A program made the translations under genes and the position numbers. Source: Comamonadaceae bacterium PBBC2 (GTDB taxonomy: Bacteria; Pseudomonadota; Gammaproteobacteria; Burkholderiales; Burkholderiaceae_C). Taken from it: 42,448 nucleotides of DNA. Where the stretch lies: contig NKIO01000029.1 of the NCBI GenBank assembly GCA_002255935.1, positions 1-42,448 on the forward strand, written 5' to 3'. The notes under the pieces are model-generated. The model ran no database searches, was not told where the DNA came from, and saw only the letters and a list, made by a program, of their open reading frames with translations. This document shows, one piece after another, positions 22,784 through 30,730 of the stretch. How positions within the stretch are numbered: position 1 is the first letter of the stretch; every line of letters begins with the position of its first letter.

Positions 22784-25069
22784 ATGAAGAAGCAAAAATT
22801 CGCCACTCCTACCAAAGTGGCAGCCGCCGCTGCTCTGGCAGCATTTCAGTTGAGTGTGGCTTACGCTCAATCCAACAACGACGCCCTCAAGCTCGATGAG
22901 GTTGTGGTGACCGGCACAGCAACTGGCGCGAGCAAGATGAAGCAATCGAGCTCCATCTCTACGGTCGGCGCAGAGCAAGTGTTGCAAAGCCAACCCACCA
23001 ACGCATCCGACATCTTGCGTTCGATTCCCGGTATTCGTGCAGAGTCCAGCGGTGGTGGTGGTAACGCCAACGTGACCGTTCGTGGTTTGCCCATCTCTGC
23101 TGGCGGCTCACGCTACGTTCAATTCCAAGAAGATGGCCTGCCGGTCATGCTGTTTGGCGATGTGGCCTTTTCCACGCCCGATATGTTCTTGCGTGCTGAC
23201 AACAGCCTTGAGCGCTTGGAAGTTGTTCGCGGCGGCTCTGCCTCCACACTGGCCACCAATGCACCTGGCGGCATCATCAACTTCATCAGCAAAACTGGCG
23301 ACGAGCCTGGCGGGAGCATTGGTGTCACAACTGGCCTGACTTACGACCATAAACGCCTCGATTTTGACTACAGTGGCAAATTGGGTGAGAAGACACGCTT
23401 CTTTATTGGTGGCTACACACACAGTGGCGAAGGCCCTCGCAACGCCACAGGCAACAGCAACCAAGGCGGCCAAATCAAGGGCAACATCACACAAGAATTG
23501 GACAACGGTTTTGTACGTCTGAACTTCAAATCGCTGGACGACCAAAGCCCTCTGTTCATGCCAGTACCCGTCAAAATCGCCAACGGCAAAGTGAGCGAAC
23601 TTCCCGGCATTGACCCACGTGTTGCAAGCATGTACTCGCCTTATTGGGTCAAGGATTACACACTGACGAAAAACAACACCATGGTGGGCACTGATGTCAA
23701 CGATGGTCTGCGCGTCAAACAAAATTCGTTTGGCGTCGAAGCAGAGTTGAAACTGGCCGATGGTTGGAAGTTGAGCGAAAAATTCCGCCACTCCACAATG
23801 ACCGGTCGCTTTGTCGGCTTGTTCCCTGCCAATGACGTGGCAGCAGCACCTGCTGGCACCATTTACGCAACTGGCCCTAAAGCCGGGCAAGCATACACAG
23901 GCAACGCATTCACCAACACCGTGTTCAACACTTCCATGGACGACATGGGCAGCACAACAAACGACTTCAAGTTGAGCAAATCATTTGCTCAGGCTGATGG
24001 CGCCAAGTTGAACACCACCTTCGGTTTGTTCATGAATGTGCAAAAAGTGGGCCTGACTTGGAACTTCAACCAGTACCTGATGCAGGCCACTGACAAAAAC
24101 CCAGCCTTGCTGTCCAATGGGACCACCAACAGCTATGGCGCAACTGCACTGGGCACCTCGGTGTGGGGTGGTTGCTGCACACGCGCGATTGACGCCACAT
24201 ACAACACCACTTCTCCCTATGCTGTGATCGGCTGGGAAAAGGGCGCTTGGAGTTTGGACGGTAGCATCCGTCATGACAACCAAGTGGCTACCGGCTCCTA
24301 TACCCAAGCTGTTGATAACCAGTTTAAAGCTGGCGACGCCAAAGCCATCAATTACACCAAGAGCCACAACTCCTACTCTTTCGGTGCCAACTACCAGCTG
24401 AACAAAGACATGGCTGTGTTCGCCCGCATCAGCGAAGGTGTTGCATTCAATGCAGACCGCATCATGTTCGGATCTGCTGCGGTGCCCATGGCTGGCGGTG
24501 CAGGCGTTGTCCCGATCAACACTGTTCAGCAGTATGAGGGCGGCGTGAAGATGCGCAATGGCAACTTGAGCACTTTTGTGACCTTGTTCCAAGCCAAGAC
24601 CGATGAGAGCAACTTTGATGCAACCACCCAGAAGAGCACCGCCAACAAGTACGATGCCAAAGGTATTGAACTGGAAGCAGGCTACAAGATGGGTGCATTC
24701 CGCATCAATGGCGGCGTGACTCTGACCGATGCAAAAATCGTCAGCAGCGGCTTGACACCTAATCGCCAAGCAAAAGTTGTTTACCAGTTGAGCCCCACAT
24801 ACACTTCCGGCGCTTACACCGTGGGTGCTGCAATCGTGGGCTCGAGCAGTGCAAAAGATGCTCAAGGCTCGGCATACGAGGCCACTTTGCCCGCCTACAC
24901 CGTTGTCAATGCATTCGCCAACTACGCCATCAGCAAAGATCTGACAGCATCGTTTGGTGTTTACAACTTGACCAACACCATTGGCTACACCGAAATCAAC
25001 GATGGCCGCATGGCCGCTCGTTCGATCAACGGTCGTTCTGCCAAAGCCGGTTTGAAGTACAGCTTCTAA
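22784..25069 (+). CDS. TonB-dependent outer-membrane receptor, probably for sucrose
   Basis: A 761-residue outer-membrane protein. A signal peptide (cleavage after VAYAQ, near residue 28) is followed by a TonB-box-like LDEVVVTG, a plug domain (ILRSIPGIRAESSG, VRGLPI, LERLEVVRGGSAS, NAPGGIINF) and a 22-strand-type barrel ending in AGLKYSF, with the terminal Phe expected for outer-membrane insertion. The start at 22784 has GGAG upstream and gives a proper signal peptide. It is divergent from tonB and preceded by LacI-type operators. Context with sucrose phosphorylase and a sugar symporter points to sucrose, as for SuxA of Xanthomonas; the receptor sequence alone does not show this. A terminator follows. 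Confidence 0.92.
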   Translation: MKKQKFATPTKVAAAAALAAFQLSVAYAQSNNDALKLDEVVVTGTATGASKMKQSSSISTVGAEQVLQSQPTNASDILRSIPGIRAESSGGGGNANVTVRGLPISAGGSRYVQFQEDGLPVMLFGDVAFSTPDMFLRADNSLERLEVVRGGSASTLATNAPGGIINFISKTGDEPGGSIGVTTGLTYDHKRLDFDYSGKLGEKTRFFIGGYTHSGEGPRNATGNSNQGGQIKGNITQELDNGFVRLNFKSLDDQSPLFMPVPVKIANGKVSELPGIDPRVASMYSPYWVKDYTLTKNNTMVGTDVNDGLRVKQNSFGVEAELKLADGWKLSEKFRHSTMTGRFVGLFPANDVAAAPAGTIYATGPKAGQAYTGNAFTNTVFNTSMDDMGSTTNDFKLSKSFAQADGAKLNTTFGLFMNVQKVGLTWNFNQYLMQATDKNPALLSNGTTNSYGATALGTSVWGGCCTRAIDATYNTTSPYAVIGWEKGAWSLDGSIRHDNQVATGSYTQAVDNQFKAGDAKAINYTKSHNSYSFGANYQLNKDMAVFARISEGVAFNADRIMFGSAAVPMAGGAGVVPINTVQQYEGGVKMRNGNLSTFVTLFQAKTDESNFDATTQKSTANKYDAKGIELEAGYKMGAFRINGGVTLTDAKIVSSGLTPNRQAKVVYQLSPTYTSGAYTVGAAIVGSSSAKDAQGSAYEATLPAYTVVNAFANYAISKDLTASFGVYNLTNTIGYTEINDGRMAARSINGRSAKAGLKYSF

Positions 25070-25107
25070 CGCATACCGAGGCAGCGATGCTGCCTTTGTT
25101 AACCCAT

Positions 25108-25136
25108 AAAGATCGCCTTCGGGCGATCTTTTTTTT
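25108..25136 (+). terminator. Intrinsic terminator after the receptor
   Basis: Stem GATCGCC (25111-25117), loop TTCG, GGCGATC (25122-25128), then eight T (25129-25136). A UUCG tetraloop on a 7-bp stem is a strong terminator form. Confidence 0.93.
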
Positions 25137-25209
25137 GTGGCTTCGAAGCACTCCATTCTCGACACCACACTGTCTTTGATTCCCAGGCCGTTGACGTCCA
25201 ACAACACAC

Positions 25210-25244
25210 GCAAAAAAAGCCAGTCAGAACACTGACTGGCTTTT
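25210..25244. terminator. Bidirectional terminator between receptor and sucrose phosphorylase
   Basis: GCCAGTCA (25217-25224) pairs with TGACTGGC (25231-25238), flanked by A7 on the left and T6 on the right. It can stop transcription from both converging genes and lies 22 nt after the phosphorylase stop. Confidence 0.92.
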
Positions 25245-25266
25245 TTGGCTCTGAATGAACTGGTGT

Positions 25267-26742
25267 TTATCGCAATTCAAACACCACCGCTTCATCCCCA
25301 GCGAGGCCGTGGATGATACGGCCTGACTTGGTCGACAAATCGACTTCAAGACGGGCATATGCAGCGCCCTGTTGCCAGCTCAGCGTGAGCTGGTTTGCGG
25401 CCATTGCTGCGCTGCTGAAAGCGCCGCCAAAAGCTGGATGGGAGTTGCGCAAACGCATCAGATCGAGCAGGCGTTTGACAACGGGCTTGTTCAAGTCGCT
25501 CAGCACCTCTTCGCGTGAGTAGTAGTGGCGGTTGATGTCGCGACCGACTTTGGTTTGCGCCAACAAGTCCATGTCGTTTTCACCCGCCAGCAAGCCCACG
25601 TAATACACCTGTGGAATGCCAGGCACAAAGAACTGAATCGCACGCGCCACCAGGTAGGCCGACTCGTTGCGCCCCAGCGCATCAAAGAAGGTGCAGTTGA
25701 CCTGGTAAAGGTCCAGGTTGGAGGCTGCAGCACCGGTGGCCTGACGGCTTTGGTTGTTCGAGTTGCGGTGCATGCGCTCCACCAACTCGTCCAGCTCATG
25801 CGGAGGCACCAAACCAGGGTGGTTAGCCCGATCTGTTGCGTCTGCACCGATGTCGATGATGCCGATGCCATCGTGGGTGTCGAGCACTGTCACCGCGTTG
25901 TTGGGCCGTTGCGCAATCCAGTCCAGCAATGGGCCACTGCGACCGAATTCCAGTGCATGCAAGACCAATGGCGGCAAGGCGAAGTCATAGACCCAATCCA
26001 CTTGCTGGGCGATTTCCATCTGACGTTTGTAGTACGAGTGGATTTCCACCAGCACTTCCAGACCCAACTCACGGCCACGCTGCGCAAAGGCTTTGATGAA
26101 GTCAAAGGTCTCGGGCATCATGAAGCAATTGGCGCCCGCCTTCTTGATGGCATACCCCACCGCATCCAAGCGCACCATGGTGACGCCGCTTTGAGAGAGT
26201 TTTTGTAAGATGGATTCCAGATAGGCCTTGCCTGCTGGTGTGTGCACATCGATGTCGATCTGCTGGGGCGTGAAGGTGGTCCAGAGCAAACGGCGCTCGC
26301 CATTGGCCAGCGTGGTCACCGTGAAGGGCATGCCGGGACGTGGGCGGTACACCGCGAGCAAGTCCTTTTCAGTGGCGCCGTTCGGGAAGACCGATTCCAT
26401 CGTCAAAAACAGGCCGTCGTATTCGGAAGCACTGCCCTTTTGGGAATAGTCCAGGAACTGTGGGGATTCCGATGACATGTGGTTGACGATCACGTCGGCC
26501 ATCACACCCATTTGTTCAGACAGGTTGGCAATGTCTTTCCAGTCGCCCAAGCGGTCGTCCACGCGGGTGTGGTCAATCGGATCAAAGCCCGCATCGGCAC
26601 CATCGATTTTGTAAAAGAACGGCAGCAAATGAACGCCACCGACTGCACCCTTCAATGGACCTGTGATGAGCTCCTGCAGTTGTGGCAAGGTCTGACCGCC
26701 AAAGCGGTCGACGTAGGTGATCAATTGAACTTCGTTACGCAT
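25267..26742 (-). CDS. gtfA: Sucrose phosphorylase (GH13 subfamily 18)
   Basis: A 491-residue cytosolic enzyme that splits sucrose with phosphate into glucose 1-phosphate and fructose, saving one ATP compared with hydrolysis. It reads almost in register with Bifidobacterium sucrose phosphorylase: QLITYVDRFG, LPFFYKIDGADAGFDPIDHT, VNHMSSESPQF, RLDAVGY with nucleophile Asp193, VEIHSYY with acid/base Glu233, and VLDTHDGIG with Asp291. The usual offset of one from Asp192/Glu232/Asp290 is kept. It is downstream of the transporter gene with a 44-nt gap, probably one operon under the 28182 operator. Closely related subfamily members act on sucrose 6-phosphate or glucosylglycerate; segment identity favours sucrose. 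Confidence 0.93.
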   Translation of the reverse strand: MRNEVQLITYVDRFGGQTLPQLQELITGPLKGAVGGVHLLPFFYKIDGADAGFDPIDHTRVDDRLGDWKDIANLSEQMGVMADVIVNHMSSESPQFLDYSQKGSASEYDGLFLTMESVFPNGATEKDLLAVYRPRPGMPFTVTTLANGERRLLWTTFTPQQIDIDVHTPAGKAYLESILQKLSQSGVTMVRLDAVGYAIKKAGANCFMMPETFDFIKAFAQRGRELGLEVLVEIHSYYKRQMEIAQQVDWVYDFALPPLVLHALEFGRSGPLLDWIAQRPNNAVTVLDTHDGIGIIDIGADATDRANHPGLVPPHELDELVERMHRNSNNQSRQATGAAASNLDLYQVNCTFFDALGRNESAYLVARAIQFFVPGIPQVYYVGLLAGENDMDLLAQTKVGRDINRHYYSREEVLSDLNKPVVKRLLDLMRLRNSHPAFGGAFSSAAMAANQLTLSWQQGAAYARLEVDLSTKSGRIIHGLAGDEAVVFELR

Positions 26743-26786
26743 TTTTCTGAGACATCAATTTCAAACAACAAGTCATGCCATCCACT

Positions 26787-28118
26787 TCAGGCTGATGTGG
26801 ATGGGTTTTCAACGGGGACTTTGACCCGCAACGTGGCCATTGCTGCCAAGCAAAGCAACACACCGGCCAGCACCAAGACGTTGCGCGGGTCACCACCCAA
26901 CAGGGGGTGGTAAATCAGGGGCAAGGTCACGCCCTGGATGAGCATCGGAATCACAATGAACATGTTGAAAATGCCCATGTAAACACCTGTTCGCTCCGCT
27001 GGGATGCTTCTGGCCAACATCACATAGGGGTTGCCCATGATGCTGGCCCAACCCAGACCCACGCCGATCATCGGCATGAACAAGAGGGCTTGGTTTTGGA
27101 TGTGAGGAATGGTCATCATGCCCAGTCCCGCAGCGACCAAACACAAAGCATGCATCTTTCCGGCGCCCCATCGGCGCGTGAACGGCACCATGGCCAACGC
27201 CGCGACAAAAGCCACCGCGTTGTAGAACCCACCGATTTGTCCATTGACCAAAACCGCGTCGCGAAAGCCCGTGCTGGTCGGATCGGACGTGTCAAACAAG
27301 TTGCGGGCGATGGCATAAGTGACGTATTGCCAGTAGCACATCATGGCGTACCACTGGAACAGCTTCATCCACGCCAACTGCCGCATGGCTTGCGGCATTT
27401 CTTTGATCGCTTGCGCAATCTCTTGGAGCGTGCTGAGCCAGCCTTGCTGCTTGGCCTTCAGTGTGGCCATCTCTTGCGCTGACAAGGGCAGCTCAGGGAC
27501 CTTCCAGATCGACCAAGCAATGGTGGATGCCGACAGCAGGGCTCCGATGATGAAGGCCACTTGGGTGATTTGAGGGATGTGGTTGCCGCCCACCGCATCC
27601 TTGTTCATGCCCATCCACACCATGATGGAGGGGGCGAGGTACGACAGTGTTTGTGCCAAACCCGTGAAGGCGCTTTGCGTCAGGTATCCCAATGCGTGCT
27701 GTTCCTTGGGCAGGCGGTCGCTCACATAAGCGCGATAGGGCTCCATGGTGATGTTGTTGGCCGCATCCAAGATCCACAGCAAACTCGCGGCCATCCACAG
27801 CGCGGCGCTGTAAGGCATGGCCAACAGTGACAGCGAGCAGAACACCGCACCAATGAAAAAGTAGGGCGTGCGACGCCCCCAGCGTGATGTGGTCCTGTCG
27901 CTCATGGCGCCCACAATCGGCTGCACCAACAATCCTGTGACCGGCCCTGCCAGTGCGAGCAAGGGCAATGAAGCCTCATCCGCGCCCAGGTAGCTGTAGA
28001 TTGGGCTCATATTGCTCTGCTGCAAACCAAAGCTGAATTGCAAGCCCAAAAAGCCGATGTTCATTTGCACGATCTGCGAGATCGACAAAGTGGGCGGTGT
28101 GGTTCTGATGGAGGTCAT
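26787..28118 (-). CDS. SLC45/GPH-type sugar:proton symporter, probably sucrose
   Basis: A 443-residue inner-membrane protein with about twelve hydrophobic segments. The N-terminal half has QFSFGLQQSNMSPIYSYLGA, PVTGLLVQPIVGAMSDRTTSRWGRRTPYF, the loop 2-3 motif found in plant-like sucrose transporters and the bacterial SLC45 group. I start it at 28118 because the longer reading from 28187 would run through the operator and promoter. Its operon partner is sucrose phosphorylase. The role corresponds to SuxC in Xanthomonas. Confidence 0.88.
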   Translation of the reverse strand: MTSIRTTPPTLSISQIVQMNIGFLGLQFSFGLQQSNMSPIYSYLGADEASLPLLALAGPVTGLLVQPIVGAMSDRTTSRWGRRTPYFFIGAVFCSLSLLAMPYSAALWMAASLLWILDAANNITMEPYRAYVSDRLPKEQHALGYLTQSAFTGLAQTLSYLAPSIMVWMGMNKDAVGGNHIPQITQVAFIIGALLSASTIAWSIWKVPELPLSAQEMATLKAKQQGWLSTLQEIAQAIKEMPQAMRQLAWMKLFQWYAMMCYWQYVTYAIARNLFDTSDPTSTGFRDAVLVNGQIGGFYNAVAFVAALAMVPFTRRWGAGKMHALCLVAAGLGMMTIPHIQNQALLFMPMIGVGLGWASIMGNPYVMLARSIPAERTGVYMGIFNMFIVIPMLIQGVTLPLIYHPLLGGDPRNVLVLAGVLLCLAAMATLRVKVPVENPSTSA

Positions 28119-28169
28119 CGGTCTTTGAGAGAAAGGCACTGCGCGTGGCAGCAAAAATGCAATGCCCCA

Positions 28170-28197
28170 ATTTATCCGACTTTGCAATCGATTGCAA
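28170..28197 (-). promoter_or_regulatory. Candidate transporter-phosphorylase promoter
   Basis: Minus strand TTGCAA (complement of 28192-28197), 16-nt spacer, ATAAAT (complement of 28170-28175). The operator occupies the -35 and spacer. Confidence 0.4.
28182..28197. promoter_or_regulatory. Perfect LacI-type operator before the transporter-phosphorylase operon
   Basis: TTGCAATCGATTGCAA is a perfect 16-bp palindrome with central CG, the classic form for LacI-family repressors. It is the best-conserved member of the family in this window. Confidence 0.8.
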
Positions 28198-28264
28198 TAG
28201 GGTTTGTACTTGTTTTGAAGGGCGACGTCTCGCCCCGGACTTCAGCCTGCTTCTGCGCCTCTGT

Positions 28265-29467
28265 TCAGCGCGCCAGAATCGCCCACAAAGCGGCCAACTC
28301 CACAGCCGTGGCATCGCCACTCACCAAAGCCAATTGTTGGCGAGCCGCGCCCTTTTGGTCGGATTGAACCAGGCTGATGGCCGCATGCAAACGCACTTCG
28401 TGCGCGCGCCGCAGCCCCCCCAGTTCCATCGCCTTGGCGTAGGCCGCGTTCGCAGCCGACCAGTTTTGGCGCGAAAAATGGACATCGCCTACCGCCGCCC
28501 ATGAAGCGCCGTCCTTGGCCGACTTTTCCAGTTGTGCAAACAAAGCATCGTCTTCCTGGACTTTTTTCTGGGCATCCGTGCGCAATTTGGCGTGTGCGGC
28601 AGCCTCAGCGCCTTGGCCCAAGACGCTTGCAGCAAAGCCCTTGGTGATGACGCGCACAGCCTCAGAAGGCAAGCCCGCCTTCAAAGCCAATGAGGCCATC
28701 TCCACGTATTCGGCGGCATCTTCCAGGTTGTCCGTTTGCTCCAACAGACGGTACAGGTCCAACTCCAGCCGGGCGTTCAAACCCGCTTGCTGCGACATGC
28801 GACCGATCACTTCGGCCCAATAGGCCTTGCTGGGATAGTTCGACAACAACAGCTTGAGGGTGTTCATGTAACCGGCATCGTCCTTGAGCTGGCGGTAGCT
28901 GACCGCCAATGTGCGCAGTTCGGGCTCGGGTGTTTTCTTCGCAGTCGACGCATCCATGCGGATTTTGGCCTGCATCACACTCACCAATTCTGTGTGCTGC
29001 CCAGAGGCCGCCAAGGCCTGCACCAAGGCCAGATGGACTGCGGGATTGGCGCCCCCATCTTGAAGGTATTGCCGCGCCCACTTCACAACGCGTGCATCGT
29101 CCTTCAATTGCAGGCTGGCATTGATCAAGGACTCGAGCAAGGTTCGTTTGTCTGCTTGCGGCACATCGGCTGAAGTCACCAAAGACTCCAAGGCCTCTGT
29201 TGCGAGCGTCCATTTTTGAGCGCGCAAAGCCGCCACCGCTTGCGTGCGCGAGATCATGTTTTTCTCGTTCGCGGTGAGCTGGGGCACCGCCAAAGCGTCG
29301 CGCAGCAAACCCAAGGCCTGATCGTTTTGGTTGTTCTTGATCGCTTCTTGCGCCGCCGCCAAAGGCTTGATCACTTCATTGCGCAGGGTGCCCTGTGCCA
29401 AGGCAGTGCCTGCACAAAGGCCTAAAGCGCCAATCCATAAGCTCAACTGCTGCAGATACTTGTTCAT
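28265..29467 (-). CDS. Periplasmic TPR-like protein of the sucrose locus
   Basis: A 400-residue protein with a signal peptide (cleavage after GTALAQ, about residue 25) followed by helical repeats of the TPR/SEL1 kind, for example AAQEAIKNNQNDQALGLLRDAL near the start and WAAVGDVHFSRQNWSAANAAYAKAMELGG near the end. No catalytic motif is seen. A LacI-type operator lies 55 nt before the start and AAGGAA precedes the ATG, so it is probably a member of the sucrose regulon. TPR proteins occur beside TonB systems in other proteobacteria; a scaffold between TonB-ExbBD and the receptor is my inference. It is transcribed in the same direction as, but separately from, the transporter. Confidence 0.8.
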   Translation of the reverse strand: MNKYLQQLSLWIGALGLCAGTALAQGTLRNEVIKPLAAAQEAIKNNQNDQALGLLRDALAVPQLTANEKNMISRTQAVAALRAQKWTLATEALESLVTSADVPQADKRTLLESLINASLQLKDDARVVKWARQYLQDGGANPAVHLALVQALAASGQHTELVSVMQAKIRMDASTAKKTPEPELRTLAVSYRQLKDDAGYMNTLKLLLSNYPSKAYWAEVIGRMSQQAGLNARLELDLYRLLEQTDNLEDAAEYVEMASLALKAGLPSEAVRVITKGFAASVLGQGAEAAAHAKLRTDAQKKVQEDDALFAQLEKSAKDGASWAAVGDVHFSRQNWSAANAAYAKAMELGGLRRAHEVRLHAAISLVQSDQKGAARQQLALVSGDATAVELAALWAILAR

Positions 29468-29521
29468 GATGTTCCTTGGGTCATGGGCTCAAAAGTCTTG
29501 CGATTGTCTTGAATAAAGTCC

Positions 29522-29537
29522 TCAAAATCGATTGCAA
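29522..29537. promoter_or_regulatory. LacI-type operator before the TPR gene
   Basis: TCAAAATCGATTGCAA; the right half ATCGATTGCAA is identical to the perfect operator at 28182, the left half differs at two positions. Confidence 0.6.
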
Positions 29538-29587
29538 AGCCTTCATGTAACCAAAATGAATCTTTCAACAGACCGCCCAACAAAGAA

Positions 29588-29611
29588 AAAGCCGATCAAG
29601 TGAGCGGCTTT
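29588..29611 (-). terminator. Intrinsic terminator after the Bug-type gene
   Basis: AAAGCCG (29588-29594) pairs with CGGCTTT (29605-29611); on the minus strand the stem is followed by TTTTTC. It lies 20 nt after the stop codon. Confidence 0.75.
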
Positions 29612-29631
29612 CATCTTGGCGAACCGAAGGA

Positions 29632-30609
29632 TCAGTCAGCGTACACGCCAGCGGCCTTGATGATGGGGCTCCACTTGGCAATCTCGGCGGCCACAAACTT
29701 CTTGTGCTCGGCGGGTTCCACACGTTTGTCGCTCACGACCACTGCGCCCAGGCCTTCTTGCTTCTTGATGAAATCAGGGTCTTTCAAGGCGGCTTTCAAA
29801 GCAGTGTTGATCTTGGCTTGTACATCGGCTGGGGTGCCTTTGGGGGCATACAGACCGTGCCAGATGGTGACTTCAAAGCCTTTCAAGCCCGACTCTTGCA
29901 AGGTGGGCAGGTCTTTGAGCGCTGCGGTTGTCAAACGCTTGGGCGTGGTCACGGCAAATGCCTTGACCTTCTTGCCCTCGATCTGGCTGGTGGTGTTGGT
30001 GGTTTGATCGCACATCAAGTCGATCTGGCCGCCGATCAGGTCGGTGATGGCAGGTGCCGTGCCTTTGTAGGGCACGGTGGTCATGTCCACCTGCACAGCG
30101 TTTTGGAACAACAAACCGCACAGGTGCGATGCAGAACCCACGCCGGCATTGCCCAGATTGATGTTGCCTTTGTTGGCATTGATCCAGCCGGCCAACTCTT
30201 TGTAGTTGTTGGCGGCCAAAGCAGGTTTGCCGATCAAGGTCATGGGCACGTCGTTGATCATGCCCAGGTATTCGAAGTCGGACTCAACCTTGAAAGGGAT
30301 GTTGCGCACCAGCGTGGGCATGGTGGCCATGGCGATGTGGTGCAAAAGCAAGGTGTGGCCATCAGGGGCGGCCTTGGCCACTTTGCTGGCACCGATGGAG
30401 CCGCCTGCGCCTGCGGCGTTGTCCACCAAAATCACAGCGCCGCCCAAAGGCTTGCGCAGGGCTTCGGCCAAGTCACGCGCCACGCGGTCGGTGGGGCCAC
30501 CGGCCACAAAAGGCACGATGATGGTGATGGGCTTGGTGCCGGGAAAGGCTTGGGCTTGTGCGCCCACAGCGGCCAGGGCCAGAGCGGCCAAAGCAAACAG
30601 TTTCTTCAT
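29632..30609 (-). CDS. Bug/TctC-family periplasmic solute-binding protein
   Basis: A 325-residue secreted protein with a signal peptide (MKKLFALAALALAAVGAQAQA) and the Bug/TctC pattern: FPGTKPITIIVPFVAGGPTDRVAR, NAAGAGGSIGASKVAKAAPDGHTLL, VPYKGTAPAITDLIGGQIDLM. Bug proteins bind small carboxylates or amides. No membrane partners (tctA/tctB) are nearby, so it is an orphan receptor. GAGGAG precedes ATG 30609, deciding the start. It lies 121 nt after the PaaK-like stop with a GC-rich hairpin between; co-transcription with the ligase-ABC operon is possible but not shown. Confidence 0.92.
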   Translation of the reverse strand: MKKLFALAALALAAVGAQAQAFPGTKPITIIVPFVAGGPTDRVARDLAEALRKPLGGAVILVDNAAGAGGSIGASKVAKAAPDGHTLLLHHIAMATMPTLVRNIPFKVESDFEYLGMINDVPMTLIGKPALAANNYKELAGWINANKGNINLGNAGVGSASHLCGLLFQNAVQVDMTTVPYKGTAPAITDLIGGQIDLMCDQTTNTTSQIEGKKVKAFAVTTPKRLTTAALKDLPTLQESGLKGFEVTIWHGLYAPKGTPADVQAKINTALKAALKDPDFIKKQEGLGAVVVSDKRVEPAEHKKFVAAEIAKWSPIIKAAGVYAD

Positions 30610-30697
30610 GGAAGTGCTCCTCATAAGTACCTCCCAGTGTATGCCCTGACCAGCGCCCGTTGAATCGCGGGAATTACTTAGCGGTTTGCCCTAATGA

Positions 30698-30724
30698 CTT
30701 GGCCCTGCTGGCGGCGGGGCCAAG
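30698..30724 (-). terminator. Possible hairpin after the PaaK-like gene
   Basis: CTTGGCCC (30698-30705) pairs with GGGCCAAG (30717-30724). No T-tract follows on the minus strand, so it may be a weak or processing hairpin, not a full terminator. Confidence 0.35.
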
Positions 30725-30730
30725 CAGCGC

